Shown in pieces: positions 1 to 7,818 of a DNA stretch of 64,000 nucleotides. A program made the position numbers and the translations under genes. Each line of letters opens with the position of its first letter. Positions within the stretch are counted from its first letter, which is position 1. Origin of the DNA: Pseudorhodoplanes sp049324435 (lineage in GTDB: Bacteria > Pseudomonadota > Alphaproteobacteria > Rhizobiales > Xanthobacteraceae); contig JBMOOQ010000017.1 in NCBI GenBank assembly GCA_049324435.1, positions 1 through 64,000 of the forward strand, in the 5' to 3' direction. Under the pieces are notes generated by a model. It was not told the origin of the DNA and searched no databases. It saw nothing but the letters and a program-made list of their open reading frames with translations.

Positions 1-76
1 AACGCGCTTTTGGCTTTAGACGCGCGTGAACGCGCCTTTGGCGCTCACGCTGCGCCGCGCCCGTGACGCGAGAGAA
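1..76. repeat. Partial GTA intergenic inverted-repeat element (right arm)
   Basis: The stretch near 48-75 reads as the right arm of the element found at ten other places in the GTA cluster (compare the end of the 17723-17852 copy, which finishes in CCCGGGACGCGAGAG). It lies just upstream of the first small-terminase-like gene, so that gene has the same upstream layout as the canonical GTA genes. The left arm would lie outside the window. Confidence 0.5.
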
Positions 77-92
77 CCCGGTTGGCCACACC

Positions 93-641
93 ATGCCCCT
101 CTCATCCCACATCAAGCCGGAGCCCAATCCGACGCTCGACCGCGCGCGCGTCATGCGCGCCCGCGAGATGTATGCGGAGGGCTTCACCGTCTCGCGCATT
201 CTGGCCCATTGCCAGATGGCGCTCGGCACCCTCTATGCCTGTCTCGACGGGGTGCCGTTCGGGCAGGACGGCGAGCGCATGCAGCCGCTCCCGCGCAGGC
301 GAGCCGTGACTGGCAAGCGGCGGCGCGCGCTGAAGGCCGACGATGAGTCGCTGGTCAACCGCTTGCTGCGCACAGCCGAGCGCCAGGTGCGCGATATCGA
401 GACGCGGCTCGCGGCGCGCGATGTCGCGCCGGTCGAACGCGAACGTGATGTCCGCATGCTCGCGAGCCTGACACGCGCGCTGCGCGACCTTGCGACGCTG
501 CGCAAGCAGGGCACGGCGGCGCCCGGTTCGACGGTTGCGGACGACGACGAGACGATCCCGGCCAGCATCGACGCGCTGCGGCAGGAATTGTCTCGCCGCC
601 TGTACGGGATGGCCGCGTCGCCGCCGGATCGCAAGACTTAG
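93..641 (+). CDS. Small-terminase-like GTA gp1 paralogue (copy A)
   Basis: The product has 182 residues. Its N-terminal part (about residues 17-50, RAREMYAEGFTVSRILAHC) looks like a helix-turn-helix of the kind used by phage small terminases to bind packaging DNA. A charged helical middle follows, and the tail IPASIDALRQELSRRL is identical to the tail of the gene at 3481. The two are clear paralogues, and the second sits directly before the large terminase. A GTG at 63 also opens this frame, but it falls inside a repeat arm, so ATG 93 is preferred. Its role (DNA recognition for headful packaging, or a regulator) is inferred from position and fold type only. Confidence 0.7.
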   Translation: MPLSSHIKPEPNPTLDRARVMRAREMYAEGFTVSRILAHCQMALGTLYACLDGVPFGQDGERMQPLPRRRAVTGKRRRALKADDESLVNRLLRTAERQVRDIETRLAARDVAPVERERDVRMLASLTRALRDLATLRKQGTAAPGSTVADDDETIPASIDALRQELSRRLYGMAASPPDRKT

Positions 642-710
642 TCTGCAAGACATAGTCGATCTGCAAACAAGCGGCCTTGCGCGCGTTTACGCTTCGCGCG
701 ATGACAGGCT

Positions 711-2279
711 ATGGACGACAAGCCGGGCAAGATACAGAAGGCGCCGAAACACAAGGGCAAAGATGCGCGCGAGGTGAAAGCCGCGGCGGAAACCCGTGCG
801 CTGAGCCATGCCGAAGTGCGCACCGTCGTCATCGGCCTGATGCTGACGCTGTTTCTGGGGGCGCTCGATCAGACGATCGTCGCGACCGCGCTGCCGACCA
901 TGGGCCGCGCCTTCAATGACGTGGAGAATCTGCCCTGGGTGGTGACGGCCTATCTCCTCACGGCCACCGCCTCGACGCCGCTCTATGGCAAGCTCTCGGA
1001 CATCTACGGCCGGCGCGTGATCATGCTCGCCGGCATCGCGATTTTCGTTGCGGGATCCGTGGCCTGCGCGCTGGCGCCGTCGATGACCGCGCTCATTCTC
1101 GCGCGCGGCCTGCAGGGGCTGGGCGGCGGCGGGCTGATGTCGCTGACGCAAACGATCGTCGCCGATATCGTGACGCCGAAGGAGCGCGGCCGCTACCAGG
1201 GTTATATCGGCGCGGTGTTCGCCACCTCCTCGATCGGCGGGCCGGTGCTGGGCGGCGTGCTGACCGAGCATCTGCACTGGTCGCTGATCTTCTGGATCAA
1301 CCTGCCGCTCGGCCTGATAGCGCTCGCCATGACATCGAGCGTGCTGCGGCGGATCCCGCTGCATCAGCGCCAGCATGCGCTCGACCTTCCAGGCGCACTC
1401 TTGATGATGGCGGCCGCGATCGCGCTTCTGCTGGCGCTGACCTGGGGCGGGGTGCGCTTTCCCTGGCTGAGCTGGCAGGTGCTCGGCCTGTTCGCAGCCT
1501 CGGTGGTGCTGTGGATGTCGTTCTCCTGGCGGCTCGTCACCGCGCCGGAACCGTTTTTGCCGCTGTCGGTGCTGGCCAATCCGATCGTGCGCACCGCGAC
1601 GCTCGCCGGCGCCTGCTGCATGGGCGTGCTGGTGGGGCTGACGATCTTTATCCCGCTCTATTTCGAGACGGTGATCCATCTCTCCGCGAGCCAGTCCGGC
1701 CTCGCGCTGATCCCGCTGATGGGCACGTCGGTGATTTCGGCCACCATCACCGGCCAGCTGATGGCGCGGGTCGAGCATTACAAGCGCATGGCGCTCGCCG
1801 GTTTCCTGATCGCGATCGCGGGGCTCGGCGCGCTTTCGATCTGGCCGGTCGGCTTGCCGATGGCGGCGATGATCGCGATCCTTGCCGCGACCGGCTTCGG
1901 GATCGGCGCAGTGTTTCCGGTGACCACGGTGTCGATGCAGAATGCGGTGTCGGGCCGCCACATGGGAATCGCAACCGGCGCGCTGAATTTCTTCCGCTCG
2001 CTCGGCTCCGCACTCGTTGTGGCGCTGCTTGGCGCGATCGTGCTCGGCGGCATCGGCGCGAGCGGGGGTGTCTCGGTCGAGGCGCTGGCGCGCACGGCGT
2101 CCGAACCCGCGCTCGCCTATGCGTTCCGGTTCGTGTTCCTCGCTGCGATGCTGGTCTTGTGTTTCGGGCTCGCCTTCCTGATCGGCATGGAAGAGAAGCC
2201 GTTGCGCGGGCCGGCCAAGGAGACCGCGCCCGCGCCCGATGCGCCGGCGACGCCGGTGCAGGAGCCGCGGGAAAATTAG
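711..2279 (+). CDS. MFS multidrug exporter, DHA2 (EmrB/QacA) type
   Basis: This 522-residue polytopic inner-membrane protein is probably a proton-coupled drug or metabolite exporter. The first helix carries ALDQTIVATALPTM, typical of 14-helix DHA2 transporters. Motif A is GKLSDIYGRR near residue 100, and the motif C region GGPVLGGVL lies near residue 180. The C-terminus is a short hydrophilic Pro/Ala tail. ATG 711 follows the stop of the small-terminase paralogue by about 70 bases. It is transcribed with the GTA genes but has no known GTA role. The substrate cannot be told from sequence. Confidence 0.9.
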   Translation: MDDKPGKIQKAPKHKGKDAREVKAAAETRALSHAEVRTVVIGLMLTLFLGALDQTIVATALPTMGRAFNDVENLPWVVTAYLLTATASTPLYGKLSDIYGRRVIMLAGIAIFVAGSVACALAPSMTALILARGLQGLGGGGLMSLTQTIVADIVTPKERGRYQGYIGAVFATSSIGGPVLGGVLTEHLHWSLIFWINLPLGLIALAMTSSVLRRIPLHQRQHALDLPGALLMMAAAIALLLALTWGGVRFPWLSWQVLGLFAASVVLWMSFSWRLVTAPEPFLPLSVLANPIVRTATLAGACCMGVLVGLTIFIPLYFETVIHLSASQSGLALIPLMGTSVISATITGQLMARVEHYKRMALAGFLIAIAGLGALSIWPVGLPMAAMIAILAATGFGIGAVFPVTTVSMQNAVSGRHMGIATGALNFFRSLGSALVVALLGAIVLGGIGASGGVSVEALARTASEPALAYAFRFVFLAAMLVLCFGLAFLIGMEEKPLRGPAKETAPAPDAPATPVQEPREN

Positions 2280-2370
2280 AGCTTTGGCGATGGTCTGGAC
2301 CGGGCCGTCGTCTGCGGTCCGGCCTGTCACTGCCCGCGGCGCGGGCGTGACAGGAACGACGATGCGACCG

Positions 2371-2622
2371 CTATCCGGTCCTGCGTTCGAGGATGTGTCG
2401 TGCGGCGGCGCGCGCGGCGATCAGGGTTTGCGGGTCGGCGGTCGCCGCGATCGTTGTGGCGAGCCGCTGTGTCTCCAGCCTTGAAATGGCGGCCCGTTCC
2501 TCGGCGATCCGCCGATGGATATACTGACGCTCGAGCTCTGTCAGATTGGTGGCCAGCAGGCGCGCGTAGCGGTCGAGATTGGCCTTGTGACCGCGAATGC
2601 GGCGGAGAACAGTATCCGTCAT
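2371..2622 (-). CDS. Small helical protein of unknown function
   Basis: About 83 residues, rich in Arg, Ala and Leu, with heptad-like patterning suggestive of a helical hairpin or coiled coil (ELERQYIHRRIAEERAAISR). No family is recognised. ATG at 2622 is chosen over the GTG six bases upstream because a good Shine-Dalgarno (AGGGGAAG) lies about eight bases before it. It is convergent with the MFS gene and lies between the two small-terminase paralogues. Confidence 0.6.
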   Translation of the reverse strand: MTDTVLRRIRGHKANLDRYARLLATNLTELERQYIHRRIAEERAAISRLETQRLATTIAATADPQTLIAARAAARHILERRTG

Positions 2623-2802
2623 CGTCACACTTCCCCTATATGACGTCGATTGCTTCTATCCTTTCCGTTTGCGGGCAAGGGAATCTGCCCCATCAAAAAC
2701 ACATAGAACGCCGCAGCACCGCGTCAAGCCCCGGTCAGGGGCTCGCCTTGGTCGCAAAGCTTTGGCTCGCGGGACGGCCCTCACATGCTGAGGTTGTTGA
2801 GG

Positions 2803-3087
2803 TCAGGCGTGCCGGCGACGCGCTGAGCGCCTGCGGCCGGCGCCGACGCGCAAGACGGCGGGTTGTTGCGCTGCGGGGACCAAAAGCCGCATCAGCAAGG
2901 CGGCGCATTCGTGCGCAAAGTCCGGGATGTTGAATGGCTTGCCGGACGGCGCGGTCCACCACGGCGATTGCTCGCGCGACGGTTCGGCGGACGGTGCAAG
3001 CGGCGGTGCTTTATCGGCGGACGGCGGGGTCGGGACGGGCGGCAGACCGGCATGCGGCCGATCGTCGGTTGAACGCGGGACGGTCAT
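2803..3087 (-). CDS. Hypothetical Pro-rich protein, doubtful
   Basis: A 94-residue frame with a well-placed ribosome binding site (ACGGAGGA, six bases before the ATG). The N-terminal half is Pro/Ala/Ser-rich and the middle has an ordinary-looking segment (KPFNIPDFAHECAALLMRLL). The end is Arg-rich and looks like read-through of non-coding high-GC sequence. It may be a small real gene, or one truncated by a frameshift near its 3' end. Confidence 0.35.
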   Translation of the reverse strand: MTVPRSTDDRPHAGLPPVPTPPSADKAPPLAPSAEPSREQSPWWTAPSGKPFNIPDFAHECAALLMRLLVPAAQQPAVLRVGAGRRRSARRRHA

Positions 3088-3296
3088 TGACGGTCCTCCG
3101 TCGCAAGAGTGCGTCTCGATGGGCGGCCGCGGCTGCGGCCTTCGGGCCCTGCGTCAAGTCCGCCGGGCCACACCCGGTTCCAGCGTCAAGCCTACGCCCA
3201 AAAGGTTATCGGGGCGCAAAGGGTGAGGGGCGCGTTTAGGCCTGCGCCGAAACATTTCGTGAAGGATCGGCTGATGCTTTCATAGGAAAATAGTCA

Positions 3297-3325
3297 TTGA
3301 CAGCGTGACGCTGGTCGGGTAGGGT
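3297..3325 (+). promoter_or_regulatory. Candidate promoter for the GTA structural operon
   Basis: TTGACA at 3297-3302, a 17-base spacer and TAGGGT at 3320-3325 form a plausible sigma70 promoter about 150 bases before ATG 3481. It lies in the only fairly AT-richer stretch upstream of the terminase genes. The -10 match is only partial and no regulator site is recognised. Confidence 0.35.
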
Positions 3326-3383
3326 TTCGCCATTCTCCACAAGTGCGGCCGCGGCGACGCGGCTTAGTGGTTCCACCGCTCGT

Positions 3384-3458
3384 TCCCGCGCAAGCGGGAA
3401 TCCCATCGAAACAGATTCAGCTTTTCCTTGCCGCTAGGTTCCCGCCTTCGCGGGGACG
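3384..3458. repeat. REP-like extragenic palindromic pair
   Basis: The left unit TTCCCGCGCAAGCGGGAA is itself a hairpin. The right unit TTCCCGCCTTCGCGGGGA, about 55 bases downstream, is related and can also fold back. The style (CCCGC-gap-GCGGG) matches the extragenic palindromes common in rhizobial genomes. It differs in sequence from the larger GTA intergenic element. Confidence 0.6.
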
Positions 3459-3480
3459 AGCGGATAGCTTTGTGCACACC

Positions 3481-4038
3481 ATGACCGGTATTCCCGACAG
3501 CGCCGCCATTCCTGAAATCGCATTACGCGCGCGGCAGATGTACAGCGAGGGCGCGACCACGCGCGACATTATCGACGCAACCGGGCTCAGCCACTGGACG
3601 CTGTATCACTGGATCGAAGGCGGTCCGAAGAAGGACGGCAAGCGCTTGCTGCCGCCGCTGGTCAAGCGCCGGATGGTGACGCGGCGGCGCATTCTGAAAG
3701 AAGACCGGCTGACGCTGGTCAATCGCATGATGCGCGCCGCCAAACGCCAGGTCGGCGAGATCGAACAGAGGCTGGCGGGCAGCGGGCAGGCGCTCGGCGA
3801 GCGGGAGCGTGACGCGCGCACCTTGGCGCTGCTGGCAAAGACGCTGCAGTCGCTGACGGCGCTCGATGCGTTGCATGAGCCGCAAGCGGGGCGACCGAAA
3901 TCGAAGATGACGAAAGATGACACCGATAAGGACGCCATTCCCGCCAGCATCGATGCCCTGCGTCAGGAGCTTTCGCGACGACTGGCGGGCATGGCCGGAT
4001 CACATCCAGGACGAGTTCCTCGCGACTCTGACCATTGA
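3481..4038 (+). CDS. Small-terminase-like GTA gp1 (copy B)
   Basis: 185 residues. The N-terminal 50 residues carry a helix-turn-helix-like segment (MYSEGATTRDIIDATGLSH, then WTLYHWIEGG), followed by basic helices and the C-terminal tail IPASIDALRQELSRRL shared with the gene at 93. It lies immediately before, and overlaps by 86 bases, the large terminase gene, the position of RcGTA g1. The frame is open from 3343, but that part translates the REP-like repeat (typical spurious VPAQAGIPS), so ATG 3481 is chosen. It probably recognises DNA and hands it to the large terminase. Confidence 0.8.
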   Translation: MTGIPDSAAIPEIALRARQMYSEGATTRDIIDATGLSHWTLYHWIEGGPKKDGKRLLPPLVKRRMVTRRRILKEDRLTLVNRMMRAAKRQVGEIEQRLAGSGQALGERERDARTLALLAKTLQSLTALDALHEPQAGRPKSKMTKDDTDKDAIPASIDALRQELSRRLAGMAGSHPGRVPRDSDH

Positions 4039-5293
4039 GCAGCTCGAACATCTGCTGTCGGATTTCACGTATTACTGCCACGATCACCAGCTGCCGCCCG
4101 CGCTCGCCAACAACGGTGAACCCTGGACCACATGGCTCCTGATCGGCGGGCGCGGCGCGGGCAAGACGCGCGCCGGTGCCGAATGGGTCAAGAGCATTGC
4201 CAATGCGCCGAAGCTAGACGGGGAGGGCGAGCGGCGCATCGCGCTGATCGGCGAAACCGAACACGAAACCCGCGAGGTGATGATCGAGGGCGTCTCCGGC
4301 CTTCTGTCGGTGCATCCGCGCGACGCGCGCCCGGTCTGGGTGCCGTCGCGGCGGCGCGTCGAATTTTCCAACGGCGCGATCGCGCAGGCCTTCTCGGCGG
4401 AAGATCCCGAATCCTTGCGCGGTCCGCAATTTTCCGCCGCCTGGGCGGACGAGCTCGCCAAGTGGCGTCATGCCGAAGCCACCTTCGATATGCTGCAGTT
4501 CGGACTGCGCCTTGGCGCGCGGCCGCGGCAGGTGATCACCACCACGCCGCGGCCGACCGCTTTATTGAAACGTCTGATCGCCGACCCTGCGAGTGCGGTG
4601 ACGCACGCGCCGACGAAAGCCAATGCCTATCACCTGTCGCCGGCCTTCATCGACACCGTGGTGAAGCGCTACGACGGCACGCGGCTCGGGCGGCAGGAAC
4701 TGGACGGCGAGATCGTCGAGGACCGGCCGGATGCCTTGTGGTCGCGCGCCATGATCGAGGCGTGCCGCGTTGCGGCGGCGCCCAACCTGCAGCGGATCGT
4801 GGTGGCGGTCGATCCGCCGGCCTCTGCGAGCAAAGGTGCCGATGCGTGTGGGCTTGTGGCTGCGGGCCGCGCGGAGAATGGCGTGTGTTACGTGATCGCC
4901 GACGAGACGGCAGCGGGGCTTTCTCCCGCGGGGTGGGCGGCGCGGGCGATCGCGCTGTGGCGGCGGCTGCAGGCTGATGCGCTGGTGGTCGAGGTCAACC
5001 AGGGCGGCGACATGGTGCGCGCGGTGATCCGCGAAGCGGATGCATCGGTGCCGGTGATCGCGGTGCGCGCGACGCGGGGCAAGTGGCTGCGCGCCGAGCC
5101 GGTCGCGGCGCTGTACGAGCAGGGCAAAGTGAAGCATGCCGGCGTGTTCCCCGCACTGGAGGACGAGATGTGCGACTTCGCGTCCGACGGCTTGTCGAAC
5201 GGCCGTTCGCCTGACCGGCTGGATGCGATGGTGTGGGCGCTGGCGCATCTGACCTTCGCGGCACGGCCGGGACCGAGGATACGGATGTTGTAG
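3953..5293 (+). CDS. GTA large terminase (ATPase/nuclease)
   Basis: The packaging motor subunit, 446 residues with ATG 3953. Walker A is GGRGAGKT at residues 65-72, the Walker B region is AAWADE near 163-168, and the coupling motif is VITTTPRPT near 194-202. The C-terminal RNase H-like nuclease has its first acid in VVAVDPPAS (D287) and the last in DRLDAMVWAL near the end. It corresponds to RcGTA gp2 (terminase_6/DNA-packaging family). The start codon lies inside the small terminase gene; the open frame extends to 3917, so the exact start is uncertain. It is followed within three bases of its stop by the first full intergenic repeat. Confidence 0.95.
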   Translation: MPCVRSFRDDWRAWPDHIQDEFLATLTIEQLEHLLSDFTYYCHDHQLPPALANNGEPWTTWLLIGGRGAGKTRAGAEWVKSIANAPKLDGEGERRIALIGETEHETREVMIEGVSGLLSVHPRDARPVWVPSRRRVEFSNGAIAQAFSAEDPESLRGPQFSAAWADELAKWRHAEATFDMLQFGLRLGARPRQVITTTPRPTALLKRLIADPASAVTHAPTKANAYHLSPAFIDTVVKRYDGTRLGRQELDGEIVEDRPDALWSRAMIEACRVAAAPNLQRIVVAVDPPASASKGADACGLVAAGRAENGVCYVIADETAAGLSPAGWAARAIALWRRLQADALVVEVNQGGDMVRAVIREADASVPVIAVRATRGKWLRAEPVAALYEQGKVKHAGVFPALEDEMCDFASDGLSNGRSPDRLDAMVWALAHLTFAARPGPRIRML

Positions 5294-5295
5294 GT

Positions 5296-5440
5296 CTCGT
5301 GTCCCGGGCGCAGCGCAGCGTGAAACGGTGCGCTGCAGAACCGGGACCCATGCTGCGGCTGGCGCTTTTGCGGGAATGGGCCCCGGCTCTGCGAAGCAAC
5401 ATTTCGCTTCGCTCATGTTGCATCGCGTCCGGGGCATGAG
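5296..5440. repeat. GTA intergenic inverted-repeat element, copy 1
   Basis: Starts CTCGTGTCCCGGGCGCAGCG three bases after the terminase stop and ends in CGCGTCCGGGGCATGAG. Left and right arms are imperfect inverted complements (ACCGGGACCCA against GGGCCCCGGCTCTGC). Confidence 0.85.
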
Positions 5441-5496
5441 GTGGGAGCGCGCTGCGCACTTCGTCTTGAAGTTCGGATTCATTCAGAATGAAAACT

Positions 5497-5630
5497 CTCG
5501 TGTCCCGGGCGCAGCGCAGCGTGAAACGGTGCGCTGCAGAACCGGGACCTATACCCAGCGGATTCTCGGTCGCGGTGGGTCCCGGTTCTGCGATGCACCG
5601 CTGCGCGCTGCACCGCGCCCAGGACACGAA
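5497..5630. repeat. GTA intergenic inverted-repeat element, copy 2
   Basis: The left arm is nearly identical to copy 1 over its first 50 bases. The right arm has GGGTCCCGGTTCTGCGATGC and ends CAGGACACGAA. It is the second of three copies lying in tandem between terminase and portal. Confidence 0.85.
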
Positions 5631-5740
5631 TGGTAGCGTGTCGAAGCAGAATGACTCAACGCCGATCAGCTCGCGATGAAATATCCGGACGTTGCGGAAC
5701 AGATCTGCAGCTGGCTGCTGCCGGCAAAGGGATAGAACGT

Positions 5741-5897
5741 CTCGCGCCCCGGACGCGGTGCAGCGCAAGCAATTGCGAAGCGGTGCACCGCAGAGCCGGG
5801 GCCCATATCGTCCTGATGTGAGCGTTTCACGATAGGTCCCGGTTCAGCACCGCATCATTGCGCTGCGCTCCATGCTGCGGTGCGCCCGGGACGCGAA
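5741..5897. repeat. GTA intergenic inverted-repeat element, copy 3
   Basis: Starts CTCGCGCCCCGGACGCGG and ends GCGCCCGGGACGCGAAG. It is more diverged than copies 1 and 2 but keeps the central GCAGAGCCGGGGCCCAT and GGTCCCGGTTCAGCACCG segments. Confidence 0.75.
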
Positions 5898-5898
5898 G

Positions 5899-5958
5899 CT
5901 ACAATTTCTTCAGGAACCCCGCGCGCCCTTCGGCGTTGTCGCCGCGACTGAGGAGATC
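5899..5958 (-). pseudogene. Possible C-terminal remnant of a crotonase-like gene
   Basis: Read on the minus strand, this short stretch gives DLLSRGDNAEGRAGFLKKL followed by a stop. This resembles the usual C-terminal end of enoyl-CoA hydratases (an E-G-x-x-x-F-L-x-K pattern). No upstream catalytic part is present, since the small gene at 5974 begins just beyond. It could be chance; it is recorded as a possible scar of an earlier rearrangement. Confidence 0.2.
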
Positions 5959-5973
5959 CAAAGGAGGGCGACA

Positions 5974-6048
5974 ATGCCGATCATTCTGTGGCTGCTGGGT
6001 GTCCCGCTCAGCCTGATCATCGTTCTTGCGCTGCTTGGCGTGTTCTAG
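5974..6048 (+). CDS. 24-residue single-helix membrane peptide
   Basis: A 25-codon frame with an excellent Shine-Dalgarno (AAGGAGG, about seven bases before ATG 5974). The product starts MPIILWLLGVP and ends LALLGVF, and is hydrophobic almost throughout, so one transmembrane helix is expected. It lies between the last tandem repeat and an intrinsic terminator, between the terminase and portal genes. No function is known to me. Holin- or pinholin-like activity, or a regulatory membrane peptide, are possibilities only. Confidence 0.6.
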   Translation: MPIILWLLGVPLSLIIVLALLGVF

Positions 6049-6084
6049 CCGCGCATAAAGCTGAAATCGTCAACGTCAGAAGCA

Positions 6085-6115
6085 AGAGGTCCGCGTCATG
6101 CGGGCCTCTTTGTTT
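6085..6115 (+). terminator. Intrinsic terminator after the small membrane peptide gene
   Basis: Ten-base stem AGAGGTCCGC / GCGGGCCTCT (one G-T pair), loop GTCAT, then TTTGTTT. It lies 40 bases before the portal gene, so it would attenuate read-through from the terminase operon. It also rules out ATG 6098 as the portal start. Confidence 0.7.
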
Positions 6116-6157
6116 ATGCGGATGCGCGCGAGCGCGGTCATTTTTGTGAAGGGTGTC

Positions 6158-7336
6158 ATGCTCGATCTCGTGAAATGGTCCCGTGCGCCGGAGAAAAAAT
6201 CATCACGCACCGCGCAGCTCGTCGCTTTCCAGTCGCAGGGCCGCGCGCGCTGGACGCCGCGCGATACCGCCTCGCTTGCGCGCGAGGGCTACATGAAGAA
6301 TGCGATCGTGCATCGCGCGGTGAAGCTCGTGGCCGAGGCGGTCGGTTCGGTCGCCTGGCTCGCCTATGAGGGTGACGCGGAGCATCACGCCCATCCGCTG
6401 CTCGATCTGATCGCGCGTCCCAACCCGCGGCAGGACGGCGCGGCGTTTCTCGAAACCGTGGTCGCGCATCTGCAGCTTGCGGGCAATGCCTATATCGAGG
6501 CGGTGACACTCGACGGCCGGCCCCGTGAGCTTTACGCGCTAAGGCCTGACCGGATGCGCGTCGTTCCCGGACCGGACGGATGGCCGGAGGCCTACGAGTA
6601 TCATGTGGCTGGGCGCAGCGTGCGCTTCGATCAGGCGCAGGCGCTGCCGCCGGATGTGCCGCCCATCCTGCATCTGACGCATTTTCATCCGCTGGACGAT
6701 CACTACGGACTGGCGCCGCTGGAGGCCGCAAGTATCGCGGTCGATACGCATAATGCGGCAGCGGCCTGGAACAAGGCGCTGCTCGACAATGCGGCGCGGC
6801 CGTCCGGTGCGCTGGTCTATTCCAGCCCGGATGCAGCGGTGCTGACCGACGAACAATATCAACGGCTGAAGCGTGAGCTTTCCGACGAATATCAGGGCGC
6901 CAAGAATGCCGGCCGGCCGATTCTGCTCGAAGGCGGGGTTGACTGGAAGGCGATGGCGCTGTCGCCAAAGGACATGGATTTTCTCGAAGCCAAGAACAAT
7001 GCCGCGCGCGAGATCGCGCTTGCCTTCGGCGTGCCGCCGATGCTGCTCGGCATTCCAGGCGACAACACTTATGCGAATTATCAGGAGGCAAACCGCGCCT
7101 TCGTCCGCGGCAGCGTGCTGCCGCTGGCGAGCCGCATCGGTCATGCGCTGTCGCAATGGCTCGGCAGCGCGTTCGGCGGCAGCGTGCGGCTCGCCATCGA
7201 TGCCGACCGGATCGAGGCGCTGGCATCCGACCGCACGGCGCTGTGGGCGCGTGTCACCGCAGCACCGTTCCTGACGCTGAACGAGAAGCGGATGGCGACG
7301 GGTTACGCACCGGTCGAGGGCGGGGACAGGTTTTAG
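6158..7336 (+). CDS. GTA portal protein (HK97 type)
   Basis: 392 residues. Forms the dodecameric portal ring at the capsid vertex through which DNA is packed and the tail attached; RcGTA gp3 position. Family signatures are the N-terminal NAIVHRAVKLVAEAVGSV and AYEGD segments, LIARPNPRQDG near residue 85, and the late GIPGDNTYANYQEANRAF segment typical of HK97 portals. ATG 6158 is used because the in-frame ATG at 6098 falls within the terminator hairpin, while GAAGGG lies just before 6158. Confidence 0.95.
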   Translation: MLDLVKWSRAPEKKSSRTAQLVAFQSQGRARWTPRDTASLAREGYMKNAIVHRAVKLVAEAVGSVAWLAYEGDAEHHAHPLLDLIARPNPRQDGAAFLETVVAHLQLAGNAYIEAVTLDGRPRELYALRPDRMRVVPGPDGWPEAYEYHVAGRSVRFDQAQALPPDVPPILHLTHFHPLDDHYGLAPLEAASIAVDTHNAAAAWNKALLDNAARPSGALVYSSPDAAVLTDEQYQRLKRELSDEYQGAKNAGRPILLEGGVDWKAMALSPKDMDFLEAKNNAAREIALAFGVPPMLLGIPGDNTYANYQEANRAFVRGSVLPLASRIGHALSQWLGSAFGGSVRLAIDADRIEALASDRTALWARVTAAPFLTLNEKRMATGYAPVEGGDRF

Positions 7337-7356
7337 GGAACCCATGCCAGCGCGCA

Positions 7357-7429
7357 GAGGGCCCCGGCTCTGCGTCGCATCACTGCGCTGCGCTGCGCTG
7401 TGTACTGCGCCGCGTCCGGGGCACGAGAG
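7357..7429. repeat. GTA intergenic element, right-arm half copy (copy 4)
   Basis: Only the right arm is present: GGCCCCGGCTCTGCG through GCGTCCGGGGCACGAGAG, with an expanded GCTGCGCTGC run. It ends eight bases before the next start codon, and its terminal CGAGAG may serve as that gene's ribosome binding site. Confidence 0.7.
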
Positions 7430-7436
7430 CTCAACC

Positions 7437-7622
7437 ATGCCCGACCTGACCCGCATCTTCGCCGAGCGCGGCGATCTCGCGCATCTGGCGCTGTTCCTGT
7501 GGGCGGCGTCGGCGAGTGCGCTCCTCATCGTGCTTTTGCGCGAATACGCCGCCGCGATGCGGCGCTTCGACGATTTCGTGCGCGAGCTTGCGCGCTTCAA
7601 CAGAAAGTTCGGAGGCCGTTGA
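7437..7622 (+). CDS. Small membrane-anchored protein at the RcGTA g3.5 position
   Basis: 61 residues with one hydrophobic helix near residues 16-36 (LALFLWAASASALLIVLL) and a basic amphipathic tail. It sits between portal and prohead protease, where RcGTA has its small orfg3.5; the equivalence is by position only. Its stop overlaps the next start (TGATG), so the two are translationally coupled. The function is unknown. Confidence 0.6.
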   Translation: MPDLTRIFAERGDLAHLALFLWAASASALLIVLLREYAAAMRRFDDFVRELARFNRKFGGR

Positions 7623-7810
7623 TGGATAGCTTGCACTCGGTGATGCGTAGTTTGCGTCCGGCGCAGAAGCGCAGGAACGGTCACAATCGCGATCATCTGA
7701 CGGTGTTTCGCGAATTCCTCTCGCATCTCGACCGCGTGACGAAAGCCAATGCCGCGCGCGACGTGAAGGCCGTGCGCAAGGCGAGGGGGCGGAAGAAGGC
7801 AAAAGACTGA
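7622..7810 (+). CDS. Small basic protein coupled to the g3.5-like gene
   Basis: 62 residues, highly basic (tail ARDVKAVRKARGRKKAKD), no membrane helix. It begins at the ATG within the TGATG overlap with the preceding gene, with GGAGG five to ten bases upstream. The basic tail suggests nucleic-acid or scaffold contacts, but no family is recognised. It is followed by repeat copy 5. Confidence 0.55.
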   Translation: MDSLHSVMRSLRPAQKRRNGHNRDHLTVFREFLSHLDRVTKANAARDVKAVRKARGRKKAKD

Positions 7811-7818
7811 GGCAGTCC

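Larger units (their letters stand above)
3088..3480. other. Non-coding leader of the GTA structural genes
   Basis: I see no convincing gene here. The stretch holds a sigma70-like promoter candidate at 3297-3325 and a REP-like inverted pair at 3384-3458. It ends at the ATG of the small terminase gene. Confidence 0.5.

Noticed and set aside
687..2330. 547-residue minus-strand frame opposite the MFS gene
   Set aside because: His/Arg/Gln-rich composition and full overlap with a clear transporter gene mark it as a high-GC shadow frame.
3343..3480. N-terminal extension of the small terminase (VPAQAGIPS segment)
   Set aside because: This is a translation of the REP-like extragenic palindrome.
6098..6157. 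Upstream extension of the portal gene from ATG 6098
   Set aside because: The codons fall within the hairpin of an intrinsic terminator and give an Arg/Met-rich non-portal sequence; ATG 6158 has its own ribosome binding site and fits the family.
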